A stretch of DNA of 6,328 bases from positions 1 through 6,328 of the forward strand of contig CAXTTV010000246.1 in assembly GCA_964247295.1 (NCBI GenBank), read 5' to 3'. Positions 1-5,102 of this stretch are shown here, one piece after another. Each line of letters starts with the position of its first letter. The stretch's first letter is position 1. This DNA comes from CAXTTV01 sp964247295. Lineage in GTDB: Bacteria; Chloroflexota; Ktedonobacteria; Ktedonobacterales; Ktedonobacteraceae. Below the pieces are notes generated by a model. The model ran no database searches. It saw nothing but the letters and a program-made list of their open reading frames with translations, and was not told where the DNA came from. The translations under genes were made by a program, and so were the position numbers.

Positions 1-785
1 GATTGACGAAATGCCGGCAGGCTACGCATCTTTATGTGTGCATATGAGCCTTTGGGAATGTTATTGGCAACCTGCCAGTGATCGGTCCTCAGGAGCATTG
101 CGACCATAGTATTACCGTTGACACGTCCAAAGGACTCTTCAGGGTCACCAACTTCGCGAGGGAGCCGGAACCAGATGGTGTCAACCGAGACTGGAGTGGT
201 TTGCAACTCCAGTTTCGCTAAACTACGCACCTTCGAGAAACGCCCATCAGCTCCTACTACCAATCCGGCTCGCAATTCGTACCAGCCCTCTGGCGTTCGG
301 TAACGCACCCCACGAATCCGATCCCCTTCTTCAAGAAGCTCGCGCACCAGAGCATTCATGATTATATGAAAGTTGGGATGCTTACTGGCCTCTTCAACAA
401 TAAAATTCAGAAACTGCGCTTGCGGTACCATCATAATATAGGGATAGGGGCTCTTAACATACTGCATATTAATCGGAATAAACTCCCTATCCGGCGTCTC
501 AATGGGGATACGTGTCATTTTTGTGTGGGGAATTTCATGTAACCGATCTGCCAGGCCAATCTCGCTTAACATCTCTAAAACTGTGGGATACAGGGAGTCT
601 CCTCGAAACTGGCGATCAAAATCGCCGTGGCTCTCTAACAATGTTACTTCAATCCCCTGCCGGGCCAGCAGGAGCGCGAGCACGGCCCCTGCCGGGCCAG
701 CCCCTACGATACAACAGGTTGTTTGCGTCTGACCAATCACAGCCTCTTGCGACTGCGAAGCCATTGTTTTCTGTTCATTAATCAT
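1..785 (-). CDS. FAD-dependent monooxygenase/oxidoreductase (class A, PHBH-like), 5' part only
   Basis: The reading frame is open for 261 codons and leaves the window at base 1, so roughly the C-terminal third of a ~400-residue protein is missing. Residues 24-33 carry the Rossmann dinucleotide motif (CIVGAGPAG, GxGxxG). E51 at the end of the second strand is positioned to bind the FAD ribose. FRGD at 60-63 is the usual FAD-contacting arginine segment, and VVGADGRFSKVR at 176-187 is the DG motif of class A flavoprotein hydroxylases. The later GD motif lies outside the window. Such enzymes are cytosolic and use NAD(P)H and O2 to hydroxylate small aromatic or polyketide-like compounds; the substrate cannot be read here. 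The ATG at 785 is chosen because GAGGAG (794-799) lies 8 nt upstream; an internal Met at residue 8 lacks this. The gene follows the tetR gene at 76 bp on the same strand, with an operator-like palindrome between, so repression by that regulator is likely. The family is clear, the specific function is not. Confidence 0.9.
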   Translation of the reverse strand, partial: MINEQKTMASQSQEAVIGQTQTTCCIVGAGPAGAVLALLLARQGIEVTLLESHGDFDRQFRGDSLYPTVLEMLSEIGLADRLHEIPHTKMTRIPIETPDREFIPINMQYVKSPYPYIMMVPQAQFLNFIVEEASKHPNFHIIMNALVRELLEEGDRIRGVRYRTPEGWYELRAGLVVGADGRFSKVRSLAKLELQTTPVSVDTIWFRLPREVGDPEESFGRVNGNTMVAMLLRTDHWQVANNIPKGSYAHIKMRSLPAFRQ

Positions 786-823
786 GAAAGATTCTCCTCA
801 ATTTGGGCAAAATCATTTTTATT

Positions 824-843
824 TTTACTGATTAATCAGTAAA
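824..843. promoter_or_regulatory. Probable TetR operator (20-bp perfect palindrome)
   Basis: TTTACTGATTAATCAGTAAA is a perfect 20-bp palindrome in the gap between tetR and the monooxygenase gene. Its right half (TGATTAATCAGTA) matches the site at the tetR promoter (TGATCAATCAGTA) at 12 of 13 positions, which supports a shared operator for the adjacent TetR protein. No convincing -35/-10 pair could be fixed around it. Because the stem is AT-only at its ends and is flanked by A/T runs, a weak attenuator hairpin is the alternative reading. Confidence 0.7.
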
Positions 844-861
844 TTTTTCAGACAAAAAATT

Positions 862-1446
862 TTAAGAAGGCTCTTGAACCTCCCTGGCAAGTGTATCTGT
901 AGTAAAAGTAGAGAACTCCTCTGGCCGCATAGCGCTTTTCCTCGCCATCTCCAAACGCACAAACAACTGCTCATATCCTATATAGGTACAAACAAGCATC
1001 CACGCTAGTTTCGCGGCCTGATCCTCAGGCTGAACAAATCGGGCGATCTGCGAGGATAGAAAACGATGTAACGTCGTAAACATCGTCTGAACATACTGCT
1101 TCTCCTCTTCTGGGAGCCGCACAAATTCCATTTGGAGCCAGGAAGAGTTTGTGATCAGTTCCGGCATTGAGTTTAAAATTGTCTCCCCAAAACGTTGCAA
1201 AAGATCAGCCAGACTTGTTGCCTCCTGGACCCTCTCAACAAGCTGTAACGTATCATCGGTTGAGGCCCGGACCACTCCACGCAGAATTTGCGGCTTCCCC
1301 TCTTCAAAGTAGTAGTAGAGGGCTGATGTCGCACAACCAGCCGCCTTCGCGATCTGCTTGATTGAGGTCGCTGCATACCCTTGCTCTACAAAAAGCTGTC
1401 GAGCCTGCTGAAGAATCGTCTCTCGCATATCTCCCGTAGTACGCAT
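862..1446 (-). CDS. TetR/AcrR-family transcriptional repressor
   Basis: The product is 194 residues, a normal length for the family. Residues ~8-55 form the TetR helix-turn-helix DNA-binding domain: a helix ending LFVEQGYAATSIKQIAKAAG, then the recognition helix with the hallmark ALYYYF (42-47) and a following Lys (51). The insertion EEG before that Lys makes the turn slightly longer than the usual YFxxK. The remaining ~140 residues are the helical ligand-binding and dimerisation domain; the inducer is not predictable. The start at 1446 is preceded by AGAGGTGA a few bases upstream, while the next Met (residue 7) has a much closer and poorer site. The gene lies upstream of the monooxygenase gene on the same strand and is divergent from the TIR gene. 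Matching palindromes at its own promoter and before the monooxygenase suggest autoregulation and control of that flavoenzyme, a common TetR arrangement for detoxification or degradation genes. Confidence 0.93.
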   Translation of the reverse strand: MRTTGDMRETILQQARQLFVEQGYAATSIKQIAKAAGCATSALYYYFEEGKPQILRGVVRASTDDTLQLVERVQEATSLADLLQRFGETILNSMPELITNSSWLQMEFVRLPEEEKQYVQTMFTTLHRFLSSQIARFVQPEDQAAKLAWMLVCTYIGYEQLFVRLEMARKSAMRPEEFSTFTTDTLAREVQEPS

Positions 1447-1460
1447 CTATCACCTCTTTT

Positions 1461-1474
1461 TGATTGATCAATCA
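1461..1474. promoter_or_regulatory. Probable TetR autoregulatory operator
   Basis: TGATTGATCAATCA is a perfect 14-bp palindrome 14 bp upstream of the tetR start. It lies just downstream of the -10 hexamer of the tetR promoter, where the transcript would begin, so a bound dimer would block initiation. Its right side continues as CAGTATAA and resembles the second site at 824-843. Confidence 0.75.
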
Positions 1475-1483
1475 GTATAACAG

Positions 1484-1512
1484 AGTATATCTCAGAAATA
1501 AGATAAACGCAA
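1484..1512 (-). promoter_or_regulatory. tetR promoter (sigma-70 type)
   Basis: Reading on the minus strand, TTGCGT (1507-1512) is followed after 17 bp by TATACT (1484-1489), a good -10 with a mediocre -35. Transcription would start near 1477, inside the operator palindrome. A second TATACT at 1474-1479 overlaps the operator itself but has no good -35. Confidence 0.65.
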
Positions 1513-1526
1513 GGCACCCTGAAACT

Positions 1527-1564
1527 AGACAAAATGGGTGTAGTTCATTTTTTTGCGGAGTCAG
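1527..1564. repeat. Left target duplication plus left terminal inverted repeat
   Basis: AGACAAAAT (1527-1535) is followed at once by the element end GGGTGTAGTTCA. The T-run here is one base longer than in the right end (seven against six). Confidence 0.83.
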
Positions 1565-1712
1565 TTGGTGAGTCCCCGTGGCCCTGACGGGCCGAAGCGG
1601 CACGTCGTCGCGTTGCTCGACGGGCCGTCCTACGACGGGCACGCAATGATGCTCTACCGTCCACCACCTGAAGGACCCTTTTTTCTGCCACTGCAAAAAA
1701 TGAACTGCGCCC
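1536..1712. mobile_element. MITE-like non-autonomous insertion, 177 bp, with TIRs and 9-bp target duplication
   Basis: The two ends form an imperfect inverted repeat: left 1536-1564, right 1685-1712 in reverse complement. Both begin GGGyGyAGTTCATTTTTT and continue GCrGwGkCAG; 23 of 28 positions agree, with one extra T on the left. The element is bracketed by the identical 9-mer AGACAAAAT (1527-1535 and 1713-1721), the signature of transposition. The interior is GC-rich compared with the AT-rich flanks and has no credible transposase gene, so it would have been moved by an enzyme encoded elsewhere. The IS family cannot be assigned from the ends alone; several families make 9-bp duplications. 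It lies between the divergent promoters of tetR and the TIR gene without cutting either. It might act as a spacer or terminator hairpin between them. Confidence 0.85.
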
Positions 1713-1721
1713 AGACAAAAT
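1685..1721. repeat. Right terminal inverted repeat plus right target duplication
   Basis: The element closes with TGAACTGCGCCC and is followed directly by the second AGACAAAAT (1713-1721). The last base of the right duplication lies 7 bp before the -35 of the TIR gene promoter. Confidence 0.83.
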
Positions 1722-1728
1722 AAATGTG

Positions 1729-1757
1729 TTGCATTTTTTCTATCTTAAAGCTATACT
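1729..1757 (+). promoter_or_regulatory. Promoter of the TIR–NB-ARC–TPR gene
   Basis: TTGCAT (1729-1734), a 17-bp spacer and TATACT (1752-1757) form a sigma-70-type promoter. Transcription from about 1764 gives a leader of roughly 75 nt. The -35 begins 16 bp after the inserted element ends, so the insertion replaced the original sequence where an UP element or upstream activator site could have been. Confidence 0.65.
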
Positions 1758-1794
1758 GAAAATTGTGCCAGAAATGCGCACTGTTGGAGATTGT

Positions 1795-1833
1795 ATGGCT
1801 TTAGGAGTGCGAAACATCTATATCTTTTTGTAG
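1795..1833 (+). CDS. Possible 12-residue leader peptide upstream of the TIR gene
   Basis: An ATG at 1795 with GGAG (1786-1789) 5 nt upstream opens a short frame, MALGVRNIYIFL, that stops at TAG (1831-1833). The stop overlaps AGGG (1832-1835), the Shine-Dalgarno site of the large gene, whose ATG is only 6 nt after the stop and in the same frame. The leader has the stronger ribosome site of the two. This would allow translational coupling, or more speculatively readthrough into an N-terminally extended TIR protein. It may also be chance; length and composition alone do not prove expression. Confidence 0.35.
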   Translation: MALGVRNIYIFL

Positions 1834-1839
1834 GGATCT

Positions 1840-4494
1840 ATGAATACTTCAGAGTCTTCGGACAAAGTTACTCTTTTCTTTTCGTTTTTTCCCGCCAACC
1901 CGGACAAGAATCTTTTCGAGCAGTTGCGCAAGCACCTGAGCGCCCTGCGACGCCAGGGCCTGATTGATCTTCTTCAGGATAGCGAGGTCAATACAGGCAA
2001 CAATGCCCAGATGACGGCTATCGCTCAGATGAATAAAGCCGATATTATTCTCCTGCTGATTAGCTCCGATTTTTATGCTTCTGATCAATTCGCTGATGTT
2101 GAGATGCCTTATGCTATGAAGCAGCAGGAACTACGCAATGCGCGGGTAATTCCAATCCTTTTACGGGATTTTGAGTTGGGCAATTCTCCTCTTAAAAAAT
2201 ATAGCTCCCTTCCTCCTGATTGGAAGCCCATTAGTAGATGGCGAAATCTGGATCAGGCGTTTACTGAGGTGACAAAGGGTATTCACCGGATCGCTACTGA
2301 TCTGGTTGATCACTGGAAGAAATCACCCAAAAAGCTTGCTCCTCTCCAGCTCCCGCTATTTACGATTCCCCATAGACGCAACCCCATTTTTACGAATCGG
2401 CGGGCGGTCATCCAGGCTCTTCACGAGTCTTTTACCAGTGAACAACATCCTCTACAGGCGGTCTCTGGATTGAGTGGCGTTGGGAAAACGCATCTAGTGA
2501 TAGAGTATGCCTACCACTATCAAGATATATATGATGTGGTGATCTGGCTCAACGCCTCCTCGCCAGAGCAGTTCAGCGCGGATCTTCGCTCCCGGACGGA
2601 AGATCTAGCCTTACCCCTCAATCCAGGGGTATCAGATACTGTGCGCATTGAGGCCATCAATCGCTGGCTACAAGAAAACGATCGCTGGCTCCTCCTGATT
2701 GATAATCTTAATGATCTTGAGCCTTTACATCAAATCTTGCCTACTAACTATAAAGGGCATGTACTTGTAACCACATCATCTGAGATGGCCGAACAGTTCG
2801 AGCACATGGTCTCCATAGATCAGTTGACCCCTGAGGATGGCGCATTACTCTTGTTGCGCCGCGCCGATATCATCCCTCAAAATGGTGACCGCACGCAAGC
2901 CTCCGAAGCTGACGATAATCTGGCCCTGGAGATCTCTAAAGAGCTTGATTACTATCCTCTGGCCCTTGATCAGGCCGGGGCTCATATCAAGGAGACGGGG
3001 TACAAACTTTCTGAATATCTTCAGCACTATCGAGAGCAACGAACGAGTCTTCTGAGCAGGCGCGGCCAACAGGCAAAGGATCATCCAGCACCTGTAGCAA
3101 CGACGCTGGCACTCACCCTTGAGAGGCTGACACAGCGCGATCCCAATGCCCTTGAGCTATTGCGTTTCTTCGCGTTCCTCCATCCCGATGGCCTGCCCAC
3201 CGAGATGCTCGCCTATGGAGCCCCAATCCTTAAAGGCTCGCTGCGTACCCTTGCGGAGCAGCCAATGCTCCTGGAAGAGACGCTTGCAACACTTGATCAT
3301 TTCTCGCTGGTCCATCATCGCGCCGATAGCACAACCCTGACGATACCACATATCACTCAGGTTGTTCTTAAACAGGATCTCTCACAGCCTCAGCAGCTTC
3401 GCCTCGCAAAGCAAGCTGTCCTGCTGATCAATGAAATCTTCCCTGAAGTGAGCTCAGAGACCTGGGCGGCATGCGAACGATTCGCCATCCAGGCTCAGCA
3501 CTGCACAACTTTGATTCACGATTATAAGCTCTCCTTATACGAGGGTCCCCTGCTTTTGGAGCGTCTGGGATTCTACTATTATCAGCGCGGCAGCTATCAG
3601 GCAGCCAGGGCAGTATTAACCCAGGCTCTCAGTCTTCAAGAGCTGCAACCAGGGACCGGGCCTTTGAAGATCGCTCAAACGCTGAACTCTCTCGGGCTCC
3701 TCGCCAGCCGACAGGCCAACTACTCAGAGGCCGAAACCATTCATCAGCGGGCTCTAGAGATCCGTGAACGCCTACAAGATTCTCAAGCCTCCGAAAGTCT
3801 GCATAATCTTGCTTCACTTTATAAGAATAACGGGCAGTACCAGCAGGCTGAGCAGATGTATCTTCGAGCACTTACTCTAGATGAGCAGCAACTGGGTCCC
3901 AGTGATCCCGAATTTGCCACGACCCTGAATGCTCTTGGGGTCGTCTACTATTTTCAGAACAATTATGATCAGGCTATGCAAATATATCGTCGTGCGCTCG
4001 CTATCTATGAAATCCCCGAGAATATCGAGAATCCAGGAATCACTTACGTTCTCAATAGCATAGGCACCCTTTATGAGACTCAGGGACAATATCAAAGGGC
4101 TGAAGGCTTCTACCAGCAGGCTTTGGAGATCCGCAAGCAAACACTTGGAGAACGGCATTCTGAGACCGCCCGTGCTCTAAACAGGATCGCACATATCAGA
4201 GAGCTCCAGGGAAATTTCGCGGAAGCGGAAACCCTTTATCAACAGGCCCGGACGATCAGCGAGGAGGCTCTCGGCCCGATCCATCCCGATGTAGCCCTTT
4301 TTCTCAACAACCTTGGTCTCCTCGCCGGCAAACAACATCAAGACGCGTTGGCAGAAACCCTCTACAAACGTTCAATAAACATCTATGAACGGACTCTTGG
4401 CGCTGAAAATAGCTCTATCAATCTTGTGCGACAGAACCTGGATCAGCTCTATCAAAAAATGCGCAAGGAAGCTGACTCTTCGCAAGCCCAATAG
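1840..4494 (+). CDS. TIR–NB-ARC–TPR protein, NLR-like STAND NTPase
   Basis: This 884-residue cytosolic protein has three parts. Residues ~9-155 are a TIR domain: FFSF strand, a BB-loop-like DSEVNTGNN (47-55), LLLISSDFYASD (71-82) and E88 as the probable catalytic Glu, consistent with NAD+ hydrolase effectors. A linker with RRNPIFTNRR (179-188) leads into an NB-ARC ATPase: Walker A GLSGVGKT (210-217, K216), Walker B LLLIDN (284-289, D288), HVLVTTSS (307-314), a GLPL-like YYPLALDQAG (371-380) and an MHD-position IPHITQ (502-507). Seven TPRs follow from about 572 to 865, starting near 572, 614, 653, 695, 737, 779 and 821, mostly at the 42-residue spacing of kinesin-light-chain-type TPRs. By family knowledge, the TPRs sense a ligand, NB-ARC oligomerises, and the TIR domain is activated, as in bacterial immune STAND proteins. 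The Arg usual after the TT of HVLVTT is Ser here. AGGG lies 4 nt before the chosen ATG. The ligand is unknown. Confidence 0.93.
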   Translation: MNTSESSDKVTLFFSFFPANPDKNLFEQLRKHLSALRRQGLIDLLQDSEVNTGNNAQMTAIAQMNKADIILLLISSDFYASDQFADVEMPYAMKQQELRNARVIPILLRDFELGNSPLKKYSSLPPDWKPISRWRNLDQAFTEVTKGIHRIATDLVDHWKKSPKKLAPLQLPLFTIPHRRNPIFTNRRAVIQALHESFTSEQHPLQAVSGLSGVGKTHLVIEYAYHYQDIYDVVIWLNASSPEQFSADLRSRTEDLALPLNPGVSDTVRIEAINRWLQENDRWLLLIDNLNDLEPLHQILPTNYKGHVLVTTSSEMAEQFEHMVSIDQLTPEDGALLLLRRADIIPQNGDRTQASEADDNLALEISKELDYYPLALDQAGAHIKETGYKLSEYLQHYREQRTSLLSRRGQQAKDHPAPVATTLALTLERLTQRDPNALELLRFFAFLHPDGLPTEMLAYGAPILKGSLRTLAEQPMLLEETLATLDHFSLVHHRADSTTLTIPHITQVVLKQDLSQPQQLRLAKQAVLLINEIFPEVSSETWAACERFAIQAQHCTTLIHDYKLSLYEGPLLLERLGFYYYQRGSYQAARAVLTQALSLQELQPGTGPLKIAQTLNSLGLLASRQANYSEAETIHQRALEIRERLQDSQASESLHNLASLYKNNGQYQQAEQMYLRALTLDEQQLGPSDPEFATTLNALGVVYYFQNNYDQAMQIYRRALAIYEIPENIENPGITYVLNSIGTLYETQGQYQRAEGFYQQALEIRKQTLGERHSETARALNRIAHIRELQGNFAEAETLYQQARTISEEALGPIHPDVALFLNNLGLLAGKQHQDALAETLYKRSINIYERTLGAENSSINLVRQNLDQLYQKMRKEADSSQAQ

Positions 4495-4542
4495 CCCTGG
4501 GATCGGGCCTGATCAGCTTTCCGATGAAAAAGAAACAACCTA

Positions 4543-4866
4543 TTAACGTTGATTGGGCTGATGGGGCTCTTGCGGCTCTCTGCCGCCCTGGCGTTTCGGC
4601 TTCGGTTTATTTGTCTCTGGCTTCGTTTCGGGCGGCTTCTGAGGGGGTTTCGGCTTATCTTTATCGCCCTGATTAGCTTCAAGGGGTAGTTGATGGGTCT
4701 CTAATGTTATGCTAGCACTCAGCTTGTAATTTGCATATAGATATCTATCAATTTGGGGGGGGGTATAGGTCCGGGAAGTAGCAGAAGGGCTGGCCTCAAC
4801 CACAGAGTTATCAGACACTGCTCTCTTGATTAATATGTTAACGCAAATCTGAGCAAATACGTTCAT
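4543..4866 (-). CDS. Small hypothetical protein with Pro/Lys-rich tail (107 aa)
   Basis: I do not recognise this protein. Residues 1-16 (MNVFAQICVNILIKRA) are a short hydrophobic-to-basic segment, too short and too early-charged for a clear signal peptide or membrane helix. The middle (about 17-62) is polar with TYTPPQIDRYLYANYKLS. Residues ~63-107 are dominated by Pro, Lys, Glu and Gln (KPKPPQKPPETKPETNKP) and are surely disordered. The frame stays open upstream to an ATG at 4923, but that lies within the -10/-35 spacer and has no ribosome site. The ATG at 4866 has AAGAAGG 8 nt upstream and sits ~39 nt after the predicted transcript start. The promoter plus the ribosome site make a real gene likely. 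It converges on the TIR gene with a 48-bp gap and carries a C9 run in codons 35-38. A partner, regulator or antitoxin-like role would be speculation. Confidence 0.6.
   Translation of the reverse strand: MNVFAQICVNILIKRAVSDNSVVEASPSATSRTYTPPQIDRYLYANYKLSASITLETHQLPLEANQGDKDKPKPPQKPPETKPETNKPKPKRQGGREPQEPHQPNQR
4755..4763. repeat. Homopolymer run of nine G (C9 in the coding strand)
   Basis: Nine consecutive G lie inside the small minus-strand gene, where they encode part of TYTPPQ. Slippage by one base would throw out the Pro/Lys-rich tail, so the run is a candidate for phase variation and also a place where sequencing errors occur. Confidence 0.9.
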
Positions 4867-4911
4867 AGAACCTGCCTTCTTCTTATATTTGCTACCAATC
4901 TTTTCACAGCT

Positions 4912-4940
4912 AGTATACCCCATATATAGATTTATTTCAA
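4912..4940 (-). promoter_or_regulatory. Promoter of the small Pro/Lys-rich protein gene
   Basis: On the minus strand TTGAAA (4935-4940), a 17-bp spacer and TATACT (4912-4917) give the best sigma-70 match among those I found here (5/6 and 5/6). The predicted start near 4905 excludes the upstream ATG at 4923 and supports translation from 4866. It makes the gene an independent unit rather than only a distal cistron of the GIY-YIG gene. Confidence 0.7.
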
Positions 4941-4951
4941 TTCATATTTAG

Positions 4952-5008
4952 GAGAAGAAAGGGAGTTCAGGAATGAGGGGCGGCCTCGCTCATCTCTCTC
5001 CTTTTCTC
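4952..5008 (-). other. Long imperfect hairpin in the gap between the two minus-strand genes
   Basis: A purine-rich arm (GAGAAGAAAGGGAG, 4952-4965) faces a pyrimidine-rich arm (CTCTCTCCTTTTCTC, 4994-5008), with an inner ATGAG/CTCAT stem (4973-4977 with 4989-4993) around a GC-rich loop. It follows the GIY-YIG gene and precedes the promoter of the small gene, where a terminator would be expected. No clear U-tract follows it, so it could be a rho-independent terminator only in a weak form, or an RNA-stabilising structure. Confidence 0.4.
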
Positions 5009-5030
5009 GCCCAAGAAGAGCATGAAATGA

Positions 5031-5063
5031 CCCTATAGGGAAGGACAAAGCATTCCCATGCTT
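5031..5063 (-). other. GNRA-loop hairpin and adjacent palindrome 3' of the GIY-YIG gene
   Basis: In the minus-strand transcript AAGCAU-GGGA-AUGCUU (5048-5063) forms a perfect 6-bp stem closed by a GGGA tetraloop, which fits the GNRA rule, about 40 nt after the stop codon. It is followed by the perfect 10-bp palindrome CCCTATAGGG (5031-5040). These may be 3'-UTR structures. No U-run follows, so a simple terminator is not supported. Confidence 0.4.
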
Positions 5064-5102
5064 AAGGGATTAGAAAATCATTCTTCAAAAGAGGATTCGG
5101 CA

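Noticed and set aside
502..781. Plus-strand frames of 76 and 89 codons over the monooxygenase gene
   Set aside because: They are antisense to a well-supported flavoprotein frame with clear motifs and have no ribosome sites of their own.
1472..1696. 74-codon minus-strand frame across the 177-bp insertion
   Set aside because: It runs through both ends of the element and over the tetR promoter, has no clear ribosome site, and shows no transposase features; it is a by-product of the GC-rich interior.
4485..4559. AGCCCAAT/ATTGGGCT inverted repeat around the convergent gene ends as a terminator
   Set aside because: The arms are 59 bp apart, lie partly in coding sequence and have no U-tract; only a weak GCCC/GGGC stem lies nearer.
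4452..4682. 76-codon minus-strand frame overlapping the TIR gene end and the small gene
   Set aside because: It is the Arg/Ser-rich alternative frame of the Pro/Lys-rich tail and overlaps two better-supported genes.
4867..4923. Upstream ATG at 4923 as the start of the small protein gene
   Set aside because: It lies in the spacer of the predicted promoter and has no Shine-Dalgarno site, while the ATG at 4866 has AAGAAGG at 8 nt.
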